64,000 nucleotides of DNA, taken from positions 558,001 through 622,000 of the forward strand of contig NZ_VIJZ01000001.1 in the NCBI RefSeq assembly GCF_006874425.1, given 5' to 3'. The DNA comes from Paenibacillus ottowii (GTDB lineage: Bacteria > Bacillota > Bacilli > Paenibacillales > Paenibacillaceae). The translations under genes and the position numbers were made by a program. Position 1 is the first letter of the stretch, and the number at the start of each line of letters is the position of its first letter. A model generated the notes under the pieces. It did no database searches, was not told the DNA's origin, and worked only from the letters and a program-made list of their open reading frames with translations. Shown in pieces: positions 25,582-33,255 of this stretch.

Positions 25582-26526
25582 ATGACAGTCGCTCAACTTC
25601 ATAGTCTTATTAACGGTCAACTCCTGCATAATCAGCATCGGAGTTTATTTTACATGCGCGAGGGTTCTGTTCTGCTAGGACCTTCAACGGAAATGACGTA
25701 CTGGCTGACGCAGCGAAGCCCGGAACTGATCCTCATGCTTCAAAGTTTGAAGCGCCAACATACATATCATGTTTTTGTGAAAGATGTAGCGGCCAAAATA
25801 CTGTCCCAGTTTGTAAATACCAATCAGTATCTACATTTTCACACAAATCATGCAAGGGAGCTTGCGGAGCTGTATGATCGATTTTTCACCCGGATTGAAA
25901 GGCTGTTTCAAAAGAAAACTATAGCTGGAGCAACTCTGGACTTACTGCTTCAGCAGCATTATGGGCATTTGAGAGATTTCCTTATTCGTACCAATGGACG
26001 TGAAATATTCGCTAAGTATGCAGAGAGTGAGTATACCTTTTGGATACCTTGTGAGGAATATACGCCGGAACTGCAAGCCAATCTGCTGGGATTGGACCTT
26101 GCTCGTTTGCAAGAGCCTGTTCTAGATGTTGGTTGCGGATCAGAGGCACGGTTGGTTACCTATTTACGTTCCTTGGGATTTGAGACTTACGGAACAGATC
26201 GGCTGGCTGAGACAGAAGGTTGTGTCATTCAAGGAGATTGGTTAGAGACCACTTATGGAGAAAGTACATGGGGAACGATCATTTCACATATGGCATTCTC
26301 CAACCATTTTATACATCATCATCTGAAGACAGACGGCAATATTCATGAGTACGCTCATAAATATATGGAATTGCTTAGAGCCATTCGGCCAGGAGGGAGC
26401 TTTATTTACAGTCCATGCCTGCCATTCATGGAAGAGCTTTTGAGTGTCCGAATGGGGTATCAAGTAGAGTATATCGAGTCCTCTAAAGGTTACAGAGCTA
26501 CGAAAATAACGCGTATACATTCATAA
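25582..26526 (+). CDS. SAM-dependent methyltransferase-domain protein
   Basis: A 314-residue protein. The C-terminal half carries motif I VLDVGCGSEARLVTYLRSLGFETYGTDR near residue 178, then IIQGDWLET-like and ISHMAFSNHFIHHHL segments and GGSFIYSPCLPF, consistent with a class I methyltransferase. The N-terminal 170 residues (LYDRFFTRIERLF; NGREIFAKYAESEYTFW) are helical and unrecognised. GGAGG is well placed before the ATG. The substrate is unknown. The pattern after motif I is atypical, so enzymatic activity is not assured. Confidence 0.75.
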   Translation: MTVAQLHSLINGQLLHNQHRSLFYMREGSVLLGPSTEMTYWLTQRSPELILMLQSLKRQHTYHVFVKDVAAKILSQFVNTNQYLHFHTNHARELAELYDRFFTRIERLFQKKTIAGATLDLLLQQHYGHLRDFLIRTNGREIFAKYAESEYTFWIPCEEYTPELQANLLGLDLARLQEPVLDVGCGSEARLVTYLRSLGFETYGTDRLAETEGCVIQGDWLETTYGESTWGTIISHMAFSNHFIHHHLKTDGNIHEYAHKYMELLRAIRPGGSFIYSPCLPFMEELLSVRMGYQVEYIESSKGYRATKITRIHS

Positions 26527-26807
26527 GTGCTATTATCAGTCATTTGTCAGATTCACTCTTGGAATGGTAGTATAAGGATAGATATTACTCTATTTGGGAT
26601 TCGGTTAATGATCAGGATTCTCATGACATTGATTTGATAGCATTGTTGTCCTGGATAATAATAATTAATCTATAGGTAACGGGGTATTTTTCAGGGAAGA
26701 TTAAACCATATTTTCCTAAAAGCCGATATATGGAAATGAGGCGAAAACACACTGTTATTATGCCCGCGCAAATTGGATGTAATAATTGGGTTAGGAGAGT
26801 AGAAGAA

Positions 26808-27365
26808 GTGTCCGATCTGTATACAAAAAAAGAAGTAGAAGATTATGTAACGAACGTGGCTTTCGAACGACCTTTAGGTGTAAGCATTTCAGCTATTTTA
26901 CTGATCTTTAATGGAGCACTCCTGTTGGTGACACAGCTATTGACACTTAATGCATTAAATGAGGCTTCTACATTATTAGGCATATGCAGAGGCATGTTTC
27001 AAGGGTTCATTGCATTGCTTGGTTTGGCAGGAACGACTGCCGGAGTCGGCATGTTGTTTGGTAAGAAGTGGGCTTGGTGGTTGGCGTTATTTTATTTTAC
27101 ATATGAGACCATGCGTTATGCGTGTGCCATTCTGTTTATTCCAGATATCTCCCCAGCGTTAGACGGTGTGCAGCTTAGCCCTACTCTATACTACGTTAAA
27201 TATGGTATGCGTATTATTTGGAATTTATTTTTTACAATATTTCTGTGTCGCAGTACTGTGACCAGCTTTTTTCAAACAAGTGAAATTAATAAATGGAGAG
27301 CATGCAGCGTATTATTTCTCATCAATGGAGTTGTGGTGGGGGTCGGCTGGTGGTTGATTAAATAG
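26808..27365 (+). CDS. Hypothetical membrane protein, 185 residues
   Basis: Four or so membrane helices are visible (GVSISAILLIFNGALLLVTQ; GFIALLGLAGTTAGVGMLFG; WWLALFYFTYETMRYACAILF; IIWNLFFTIFLC; CSVLFLINGVVVGVGWWLI). A short N-terminal YTKKEVEDYV precedes them. The GTG at 26808 has AGGAG ten bases upstream, so it is preferred over the ATG at 26730. I do not recognise the family. It lies 25 bases before a GNAT gene. Confidence 0.7.
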   Translation: MSDLYTKKEVEDYVTNVAFERPLGVSISAILLIFNGALLLVTQLLTLNALNEASTLLGICRGMFQGFIALLGLAGTTAGVGMLFGKKWAWWLALFYFTYETMRYACAILFIPDISPALDGVQLSPTLYYVKYGMRIIWNLFFTIFLCRSTVTSFFQTSEINKWRACSVLFLINGVVVGVGWWLIK

Positions 27366-27390
27366 GTTTTTCGAAGTAGAGGGGAGATGT

Positions 27391-27954
27391 ATGTTGGCAA
27401 TGGAAACGTTTCCGGTTTTGGTGACTGATCGGCTTTATTTAAGACAGCTTACATTAGCAGACGCGGAGGACATATTCACCTATTTCTCCAGAGATGAAGT
27501 CACAAAATATTATGATTTGGAAAGCTTTACGGAGGTAGAGCAAGCAGAAAAATTTATTCGTTCCATGTTAACGAGATATGAGAAGCAAGAGGGCTTTCGA
27601 TGGGGGATTACGCTAAAAGAAGTTCCTGAGCGGATCGTGGGCACAATTGGATTTCATAACTGGCAGAAGGAACACTCCCGTATCGAAATCGGCTATGAGC
27701 TGGCACCGGAATACTGGCGGCAAGGCCTGATGACAGAAGCGATAAAGGTGGTAGTGGATTACGGCTTTCAATTACCGCAGGTTCACCGTATAGAAGCCTT
27801 CATTGATCCAGATAACGAAGGCTCCAGACGGTTGCTGCTCAAAAGTGGCTTTACTAAAGAGGGTCACTTGAGAGATTACTTTTATGAAAAAGGTCAGTTT
27901 GTGGACGCTGTTGTTTTTGGCTTTCTTCGCAAGGAGTTTTCCGCGGAGCAGTAA
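27391..27954 (+). CDS. RimJ/RimL-type GNAT acetyltransferase
   Basis: A 187-residue acetyltransferase: TDRLYLRQLTLADAEDIF, then RIEIGYELAPEYWRQGLMTEAIKVVV with the acyl-CoA loop, HRIEAFIDPDNEGSRRLLLKSGFTKEG and a C-terminal VVFGFLRKEF. This is close to the ribosomal-protein or diamine acetylase group. AGGGGAGA precedes the ATG. The gene converges with the GIY-YIG gene, their stops only two bases apart, with no terminator between them. Confidence 0.9.
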   Translation: MLAMETFPVLVTDRLYLRQLTLADAEDIFTYFSRDEVTKYYDLESFTEVEQAEKFIRSMLTRYEKQEGFRWGITLKEVPERIVGTIGFHNWQKEHSRIEIGYELAPEYWRQGLMTEAIKVVVDYGFQLPQVHRIEAFIDPDNEGSRRLLLKSGFTKEGHLRDYFYEKGQFVDAVVFGFLRKEFSAEQ

Positions 27955-27956
27955 GT

Positions 27957-28298
27957 TTACAAATATCCTTTGTCCCCGTAAGGTTGGAGTCGATCAAGCC
28001 AGGTCTGCTCCAGCTTTGCCAGCGCGTCTTTGACATCAAAGAATTCCGAATCCTTTTTCTTCAAAACATCCAGCACTTCAAATTCAAACGAATCTTCGCC
28101 GTACTCATTCCATTCCTGTTGTAGTTGTTTATTCTTAAATCCACCCATATTTAGCTCAAAACGCCGTCCATTCAGCGACTTTAAATTCGGCGTGGAAGCG
28201 ACGAAAATTTTCCCATTGCGTGTATTGCGAATACAATAGATTCCCGCCTCTGTCTTCATCTCCATGTATTGCTGAACTAGTTCTTTTCTCCGATCCAT
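27957..28298 (-). CDS. GIY-YIG nuclease-family protein
   Basis: A 113-residue stand-alone GIY-YIG domain: AGIYCIRNTRNGKIFVAST carries the GIY half and a changed YIG half (FVA), and LEQTWLDRLQPYGDKGYL contains the usual Glu and Tyr of the C-terminal catalytic patch. Small GIY-YIG proteins of this type in Firmicutes have no settled role; endonuclease activity is plausible but not shown. The start has GGGGGA upstream. It lies 31 bases downstream of the DUF2087 regulator on the same strand, so the two may be cotranscribed. Confidence 0.85.
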   Translation of the reverse strand: MDRRKELVQQYMEMKTEAGIYCIRNTRNGKIFVASTPNLKSLNGRRFELNMGGFKNKQLQQEWNEYGEDSFEFEVLDVLKKKDSEFFDVKDALAKLEQTWLDRLQPYGDKGYL

Positions 28299-28329
28299 TG
28301 TCGAATCCCCCTATTTTAAAATGCTAGCT

Positions 28330-29088
28330 TTACGATTCCTTCAACCAATATTCACTGCCATCCGGTTTGCGATCTAGTAGACCATATTCGATCATATATC
28401 TTCGCACCGTGACATAATCGTTATATACTTCCTGTAAAATCGCATTGATATCTTTTTCATGATATATTTGTCCCTTCACAAACCGGCACGCAATTTCACG
28501 CAGCACAATCAGCTTGTGCTTTTCTTGCATTTTAAAGGTCTTTAGGCGACCGTCTGTACCATTCGGAAAATACTTCGTGAGTACCTTTTGCCTTTCGTCT
28601 TCTGTAATGTTGTAACGTTCGTCCACCATCCGTGCTCGTACGGGTACTTCTACGATGGCGGGAGCGTGACGGTCTTTCTCTTTTAACAGTTCCATTAATG
28701 TGAGAAATACCCTGGCCTGTCGTTCTTTCTCCTTGAGTCCAAAGCGATGATTGCGTATGGTGGATGCGCTGCCGATTCCGGTTTCCTTTTGAATATCCGC
28801 ATCGCCCATACCTTGATAAAATAACTGAAGCAGCCGATTCTGATGATCCGTGAGTCCGGTCAGCTTTTTGTCCAGACCGATCAAATAGTCAAACACCGAT
28901 CCGTATGTCCGCTCAATATGAAGGCGCATATACCGCTCCGCGTCATAGAATACCCCTTGATCCTGATATATGATGCCTTGTTCATATCGTTGTCCGTCCA
29001 GCAGGCAAACCACCTGCTCCCCTTGGCGAATATATCCACGCTTCAGTTCTTCAACACCAGCATTCCAGAATAGTTCGGAATGATCCAT
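28330..29088 (-). CDS. DUF2087-domain transcriptional regulator
   Basis: About 252 residues. The middle (LTDHQNRLLQLFYQGMGDADIQKETGIGSASTIRNHRFGLKEKERQAR) looks like a LuxR-type helix-turn-helix. The C-terminal YFPNGTDGRLKTFKMQEKHKLIVL to YNDYVTVRRYMIEYGLLDR carries the DUF2087 signature, a winged-helix-like domain. Such proteins are presumed regulators. The ATG at 29088 is preferred over a GTG at 29100. It precedes the GIY-YIG gene in the same direction; the target is unknown. Confidence 0.85.
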   Translation of the reverse strand: MDHSELFWNAGVEELKRGYIRQGEQVVCLLDGQRYEQGIIYQDQGVFYDAERYMRLHIERTYGSVFDYLIGLDKKLTGLTDHQNRLLQLFYQGMGDADIQKETGIGSASTIRNHRFGLKEKERQARVFLTLMELLKEKDRHAPAIVEVPVRARMVDERYNITEDERQKVLTKYFPNGTDGRLKTFKMQEKHKLIVLREIACRFVKGQIYHEKDINAILQEVYNDYVTVRRYMIEYGLLDRKPDGSEYWLKES

Positions 29089-29294
29089 TTTAGCAAACAC
29101 CTCAATTAATTGATGATTATTTTATAGACAATATAACATTTTGTTTATTTTAAATCAATGAGTTGAAATTTCTCAGGTCCTTGACATTGTTCTGTTATGT
29201 ACAAAAGAGATATAATTTTGTTATTATATGTAAATTGTTATTGCGTTGGGACTGGATAGCTGTTATATATTGTAATAAGTTGGGTTGATAAACA

Positions 29295-29685
29295 ATGAAC
29301 AAAATGCGATTAGAAGAAGCCATAGAAAGTGGAGATTTAAAGGAAGCAGTAAAGATAATAGAGGGTGTGGGTGAAAAGTTAGATCATTCATTCACTCCAA
29401 TATTATCTAGATATTTGGCAACGACGAATAGTGTATTGCTCAGAAATGTAATTGCCATTACATTAGCTGATCTAGGAGACAGTGGAGCGGTGCTGCCACT
29501 TATCGACTTGTTAAGAAATCCAAATACCAAGGGGAATAGAGGAACACTTGATAAGTAACGTGCAAGATAAAATTACTAAAGCTCAAAAGGAACTATGTAG
29601 ACAAATGATAAGAAGGAAGCTAACTGATCATAAAAACAAATGTAAGCGTGACTTTTTGCTAGAATCTTTAGAACTTTTTACATGA
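29295..29685 (+). pseudogene. HEAT-repeat protein, internally deleted remnant
   Basis: The N-terminal part is a HEAT-like protein (EAIESGDLKEAVKIIEGVGEK, then LRNVIAITLADLGDSGAVLPLIDLLRNPNTKGNRGTL). Family members continue after GNRGTL with LYAL, but here the frame meets a stop at 29556. A plus-one frame then encodes a typical C-terminal end (EHLISNVQDKITKAQKELC to CKRDFLLESLELFT) down to a stop at 29683-29685. The middle has been lost, with a frame change at the join. Intact relatives are often found among immunity genes, as is the barstar-domain gene that follows. Confidence 0.65.
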
Positions 29686-29738
29686 TTTTATATTCCTAAG
29701 ATGCCATATTCCTTAAAATTATTGTGAGGAGATATGAT

Positions 29739-30569
29739 ATGAAATATAGATTTGCTGTCATGGATGATGAAAGTGGGCTCACAGTTGGTTTTTGTCGAGA
29801 TGTGGTTGGATTAACGGGTGATATCATGGTCGAAACGTATGAAAAGGTCATGTTTGAACAATTTGTCTTTAATGAGGAATTCATAAGAAACATAGCAAAG
29901 ACAAAACAATCTATATCCAACTTGTACATTGCTATTTTAGATGATGAAGAAAAAGTGATTGGAAGCTATTATTTTCATTTACCTGAATCCTACATAATCC
30001 ATAAACAAAATTATAATAAACAAAATTTCCATCTGGAGTTAACAGGCATGTTTGAAACGAAACCCTCCTCTGTAGAATTAAGATTATGGGAGTTTTTAAA
30101 GGGAACCCAGCCGTATGAAAATAATATATGGCATACCTTCTCTAAAGAAGAGCGATCCGGATGGCTAAACGTGACTAGAATATATTCTGCATCTAATCAT
30201 TTTGCCAGACCGGATAAACGAGGAGAAGTCTATACTTTAGAGGGCGAATACATATCTGATTTTACAACATTTTTTATAGCACTTGGTGAAGCGATTAATG
30301 GGCCGGGAGGGTACTTTGGATTTAGCTTGGACAGTATATCGGACTGTCTCTGTGGAGGTTTTGGGGCAGTAGGACCGTTCACGATCGATTGGAAAAATGC
30401 ACATTATTTCTTGGAAAGATTTGAGGAAGAATGGGACCAAGAAAAGAGATGTTATGAATTTTCACCACAGCAATATTTTAAGGAACTCTTAACGATTTTA
30501 GAATCAGGTGGTGTTTTCATGAATTTTTCTTCGGATAATAAGATCGGAAAGCAAGAAGGAAATTTTTGA
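29739..30569 (+). CDS. Barstar-domain protein with large N-terminal extension
   Basis: A 276-residue protein. Residues about 160-250 form a barstar-like domain (TLEGEYISDFTTFFIALGEAINGPGGYFGFSLDSISDCLCGGFGAVGPFTIDWKN), the fold that inhibits barnase-type RNases. The N-terminal about 150 residues, starting MKYRFAVMDDESGLTVGFCRDVV, do not match anything I know. GAGGAGA precedes the ATG at 29739. With the HEAT remnant just upstream it looks like an orphan immunity module, with no toxin gene alongside. Confidence 0.75.
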   Translation: MKYRFAVMDDESGLTVGFCRDVVGLTGDIMVETYEKVMFEQFVFNEEFIRNIAKTKQSISNLYIAILDDEEKVIGSYYFHLPESYIIHKQNYNKQNFHLELTGMFETKPSSVELRLWEFLKGTQPYENNIWHTFSKEERSGWLNVTRIYSASNHFARPDKRGEVYTLEGEYISDFTTFFIALGEAINGPGGYFGFSLDSISDCLCGGFGAVGPFTIDWKNAHYFLERFEEEWDQEKRCYEFSPQQYFKELLTILESGGVFMNFSSDNKIGKQEGNF

Positions 30570-30636
30570 AATGGAACATAAATTATTGCATCCACCTTTT
30601 ACATAGGAGGAAAATGTATTTGAAGTTTGTGTATGG

Positions 30637-30942
30637 CTATTTTAGCGAACGTATCAGTTGCTGACTAATAAATATGAGCGGATTGTGAGTGAAGCTGATC
30701 AATTCTTGCACCACAGCTCCAGCAGGCGTGCTAAAACCCCAATCAGCTTCGAAAAATATTTTCTGCTGCTGCTCTGATGCAGGTGGATGAGGTTCTTCCA
30801 AGCCATATTGCTCTGCTATCCTCTCCTTCGTTTTTTGATCTATGACAAGGTCATCCTGTGCAAAGGTATAGCACATAGGAATGCTTAATTGTACTAAAAA
30901 AAGTAGTAGTGCTGCGGAAATGATTATTTTTTTGCTCTGCAT
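30637..30942 (-). CDS. Small secreted hypothetical protein
   Basis: A 101-residue protein with a clear signal peptide (MQSKKIIISAALLLFLVQLS, then cleavage near YTFAQ-DD). The mature part is short, acidic and unlike any family I know. AGGAG precedes the ATG. It is a monocistronic minus-strand gene facing the barstar gene, and the 67 bases between their stops show no clear terminator. Confidence 0.7.
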   Translation of the reverse strand: MQSKKIIISAALLLFLVQLSIPMCYTFAQDDLVIDQKTKERIAEQYGLEEPHPPASEQQQKIFFEADWGFSTPAGAVVQELISFTHNPLIFISQQLIRSLK

Positions 30943-31072
30943 GGTTAGCTCCTGTGATCTCAGATTTTAGTCTATACTTTTTGTGTCACTCACACTAAAT
31001 TATGCCTTTACAGGCTTTTATGACCAGATTATAATGGTAAATAACAGCAACGGTTTACATACACTGGTTCAT

Positions 31073-31146
31073 CGGGGTATAGCGCAGTCAGGTAGCGCGC
31101 ACCCTTGGGGTGGGTGAGGTCGTGGGTTCGAATCCCGCTACTCCGA
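31073..31146 (+). tRNA. tRNA-Pro (anticodon GGG)
   Basis: A complete 74-base cloverleaf. The acceptor arm CGGGGTA pairs with TACTCCG (A discriminator), the D arm is GCGC...GCGC, the anticodon stem CACCC/GGGTG encloses loop TTGGGGT with anticodon GGG at 31107-31109, and the T arm is GTGGG TTCGAAT CCCGC. CCA is not encoded. A terminator follows directly. Confidence 0.96.
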
Positions 31147-31155
31147 TTATAATCC

Positions 31156-31201
31156 AAATGTCCTGCGGGTGCGGATCGTGCGCCAGCAGGACATTTTTTT
31201 A
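31156..31201 (+). terminator. Terminator of the tRNA-Pro gene
   Basis: AAATGTCCTGC (31156-31166) pairs with GCAGGACATTT (31186-31196) and runs into T-rich sequence. Confidence 0.9.
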
Positions 31202-31283
31202 TATATTACATCTATCCTATCGCTTTTTGTCGCTACTGGCTTTTGACGACCTAGTCGTATGTACGAATGTATGTACTTGTGAG

Positions 31284-31368
31284 GCATTGAAGGGAGATAG
31301 GATGGAGCCACCTCTGCTTCTGCACGGGATAGGAGGCAAAAGTGACAAATCAACAATCCCTTCAATGC
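31284..31368. repeat. Inverted repeat in a non-coding gap
   Basis: GCATTGAAGGGA (31284-31295) and TCCCTTCAATGC (31357-31368) are perfect inverted repeats enclosing 61 bases with smaller hairpins. The region between the tRNA and the MFS gene holds no convincing ORF. Confidence 0.6.
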
Positions 31369-31395
31369 TACTATCTGTAAACTTTTTGCATTTGC

Positions 31396-32667
31396 CTATA
31401 AAGATTCCTGAAGGGCCTTAGAAGAAGTGCTGTAATCAGCATAACGGGGAAGCACAATAGTGTAGTATATTCCTACAAAAACGGTACAGACCCCAACTAA
31501 TAAAAACAAGAGCTCAATTGAAATAAATGAAGGAAAGCTCACAGCAATAAAACCTAATGTAAGAGACTGGGACAGCATCATTAACGGATTAATCAAACCT
31601 TGCACACGTCCCATCATTTGAGGATCTACAATACGAGGCAGCCATCCTCCTATGCCAATGTTAATGAACGGAAGGATCAGTGCAATGACAAAATTGATCA
31701 TCAGAAAAGCATAGAGGTGGTTAACAAATCCAAGTGTGCACATCCCCAATCCGGCTACCAGAACTCCGGCTGCAATCATTTGGTGTAGCTTTAACTTGGT
31801 GGAGGTGAGCGAAGCGATTAGGGTACCAAGCAACACACCAGCTCCAAAAATAATACCTGCCCATACCGTATACTGCTCATAGTTGGCTGGAGCTAGTTTA
31901 TATTTAAGAATAAACATCGGTAAAACACTAAAACCACCATTTAAAATACCAAACATAAAAAAGCCTGAAACCAACCAAAGCAATAGTCTGTTGCGTAATA
32001 TGTAAAGAAATCCTTGTTTAAAATCGATCATGACAAGTTTGAATTTTAGTTGTTTAAATTGATGTGCCCCGTTCGGAAGGCGTACTTCCTTGGAAATTTT
32101 GCAGGAGCGAATAAGCAGTGCAGACACAATAAAAGAAACAGCATCAATGAGGATAGCTCCAGTAATTCCAAGATGCCAATATACGACGGCCCCCAGAGTT
32201 CCTCCAAATAACATGAAAAGACTCCCCATCATTTGATTAAGGCCTGCGGCAATGGTGTAATCATCTTCGTTTAATATCCCCTGTACAATGGCACTTTCGG
32301 CTGGAAAGAAAAATTTGGAGACAGCACTACGGATGAAGAGGAGGGCAAATATCAAAGGAATCGAATCGACCCAAATAAAAATAAGCAAGCATAAAGATAA
32401 AATAGCGCTAATCCAGTCACAATTAACAGCAATTTTTTGTCTGTCCATCCGATCTGCCAGCACTCCAACCACGAGAAATACTACCAGCATCGGGAGCGAA
32501 TACATTAACTCGGCAATCGTTGCATAGTAAGGCTGACTTGAAAACCGTTTCAACAAATAAAACATGAATGCAGTAACCCCGATAACTCCTCCCATTTGTG
32601 AGGCAAAGGTTGCCAGAAAAAATCTGACATAATTCTTGTTTCTAAGTATTTGTTTTAGTCCAGTCAC
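31396..32667 (-). CDS. MFS efflux transporter
   Basis: A 423-residue, roughly 12-helix major facilitator. The loop 2-3 motif is seen as VGVLADRMDRQKIAVN, and the ends and repeats fit the MefA/macrolide-efflux-like group (FFLATFASQMGGVIGVTAFMFYLLKR at the start, PRIVDPQMMGRVQGLINPLMMLSQS in the C-terminal half). It probably exports a drug or metabolite by proton antiport; specificity is unknown. The start is GTG at 32667 with AAAGGGA nearby. The leader contains a perfect 22-bp inverted repeat. Confidence 0.88.
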   Translation of the reverse strand: MTGLKQILRNKNYVRFFLATFASQMGGVIGVTAFMFYLLKRFSSQPYYATIAELMYSLPMLVVFLVVGVLADRMDRQKIAVNCDWISAILSLCLLIFIWVDSIPLIFALLFIRSAVSKFFFPAESAIVQGILNEDDYTIAAGLNQMMGSLFMLFGGTLGAVVYWHLGITGAILIDAVSFIVSALLIRSCKISKEVRLPNGAHQFKQLKFKLVMIDFKQGFLYILRNRLLLWLVSGFFMFGILNGGFSVLPMFILKYKLAPANYEQYTVWAGIIFGAGVLLGTLIASLTSTKLKLHQMIAAGVLVAGLGMCTLGFVNHLYAFLMINFVIALILPFINIGIGGWLPRIVDPQMMGRVQGLINPLMMLSQSLTLGFIAVSFPSFISIELLFLLVGVCTVFVGIYYTIVLPRYADYSTSSKALQESL

Positions 32668-33255
32668 AGTTCCATCCCTTTCGCTTTCAAAGCGGTTTTT
32701 AGATGCCTAAGTAAAATAATAGTGAAAAGTAGGAAAATTGTACAGAAAAGTGACTTTAATGTCACTTTAAGTTTGAATTTGCATCGTATCGACAACCCAA
32801 ATACCCAGCCATCAGTTGATATCCAATGGCTGGGTATTTGGGTTGTCAGGTGTTTGATTCCTGAGTCACAAAAGGGTGTCAACCTCAATCTTAATTAAGC
32901 TAACGTCTCGCTATTTGTAGCGATTACTTTTTATATCAATCACAGATTTAAGTTTGTGATTAGGATATCTTTTTATATCACATTCTAATCTTTAGATGAT
33001 AAAGAATACAGGAAATACAGAACAACCCGATTCATCTCATTTACGCATGGATATGTTGAGAAAAAGGAAATGCTCATAGCTAGAAAAGTTTATACAATGG
33101 AAGAGAAATAAACACTGTGAAATTCGACTTTTGATGATGGATTTCATATAATGTGAACATAGTGTGAATTACTCAAATTAAAGATTTAACAAAACAACAA
33201 AATGAAAATGATTTCCGTCCAGCTATGAATTTCAAAATTTGACGGAGGGAACGAG
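32668..33255. other. Intergenic region, divergent MFS and odhA leaders
   Basis: A 588-base AT-rich region separating the MFS gene (minus) and odhA (plus). It holds the inverted repeat at 32791-32847, a short IR around 32743-32770 (AAAGTGAC / GTCACTTT), and otherwise no ORF I would call. Confidence 0.5.
32791..32847. repeat. Perfect 22-bp inverted repeat upstream of the MFS gene
   Basis: The arms at 32791-32812 and 32826-32847 are exactly complementary, with a 13-base loop. There is no T-run on either side, so it is probably not a simple terminator. It lies about 125 bases upstream of the MFS start, within its probable leader. Confidence 0.9.

Noticed and set aside
32664..32888. 74-codon minus-strand ORF upstream of the MFS gene
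   Set aside because: It reads through the 22-bp palindrome and overlaps the real start; probably non-coding leader.
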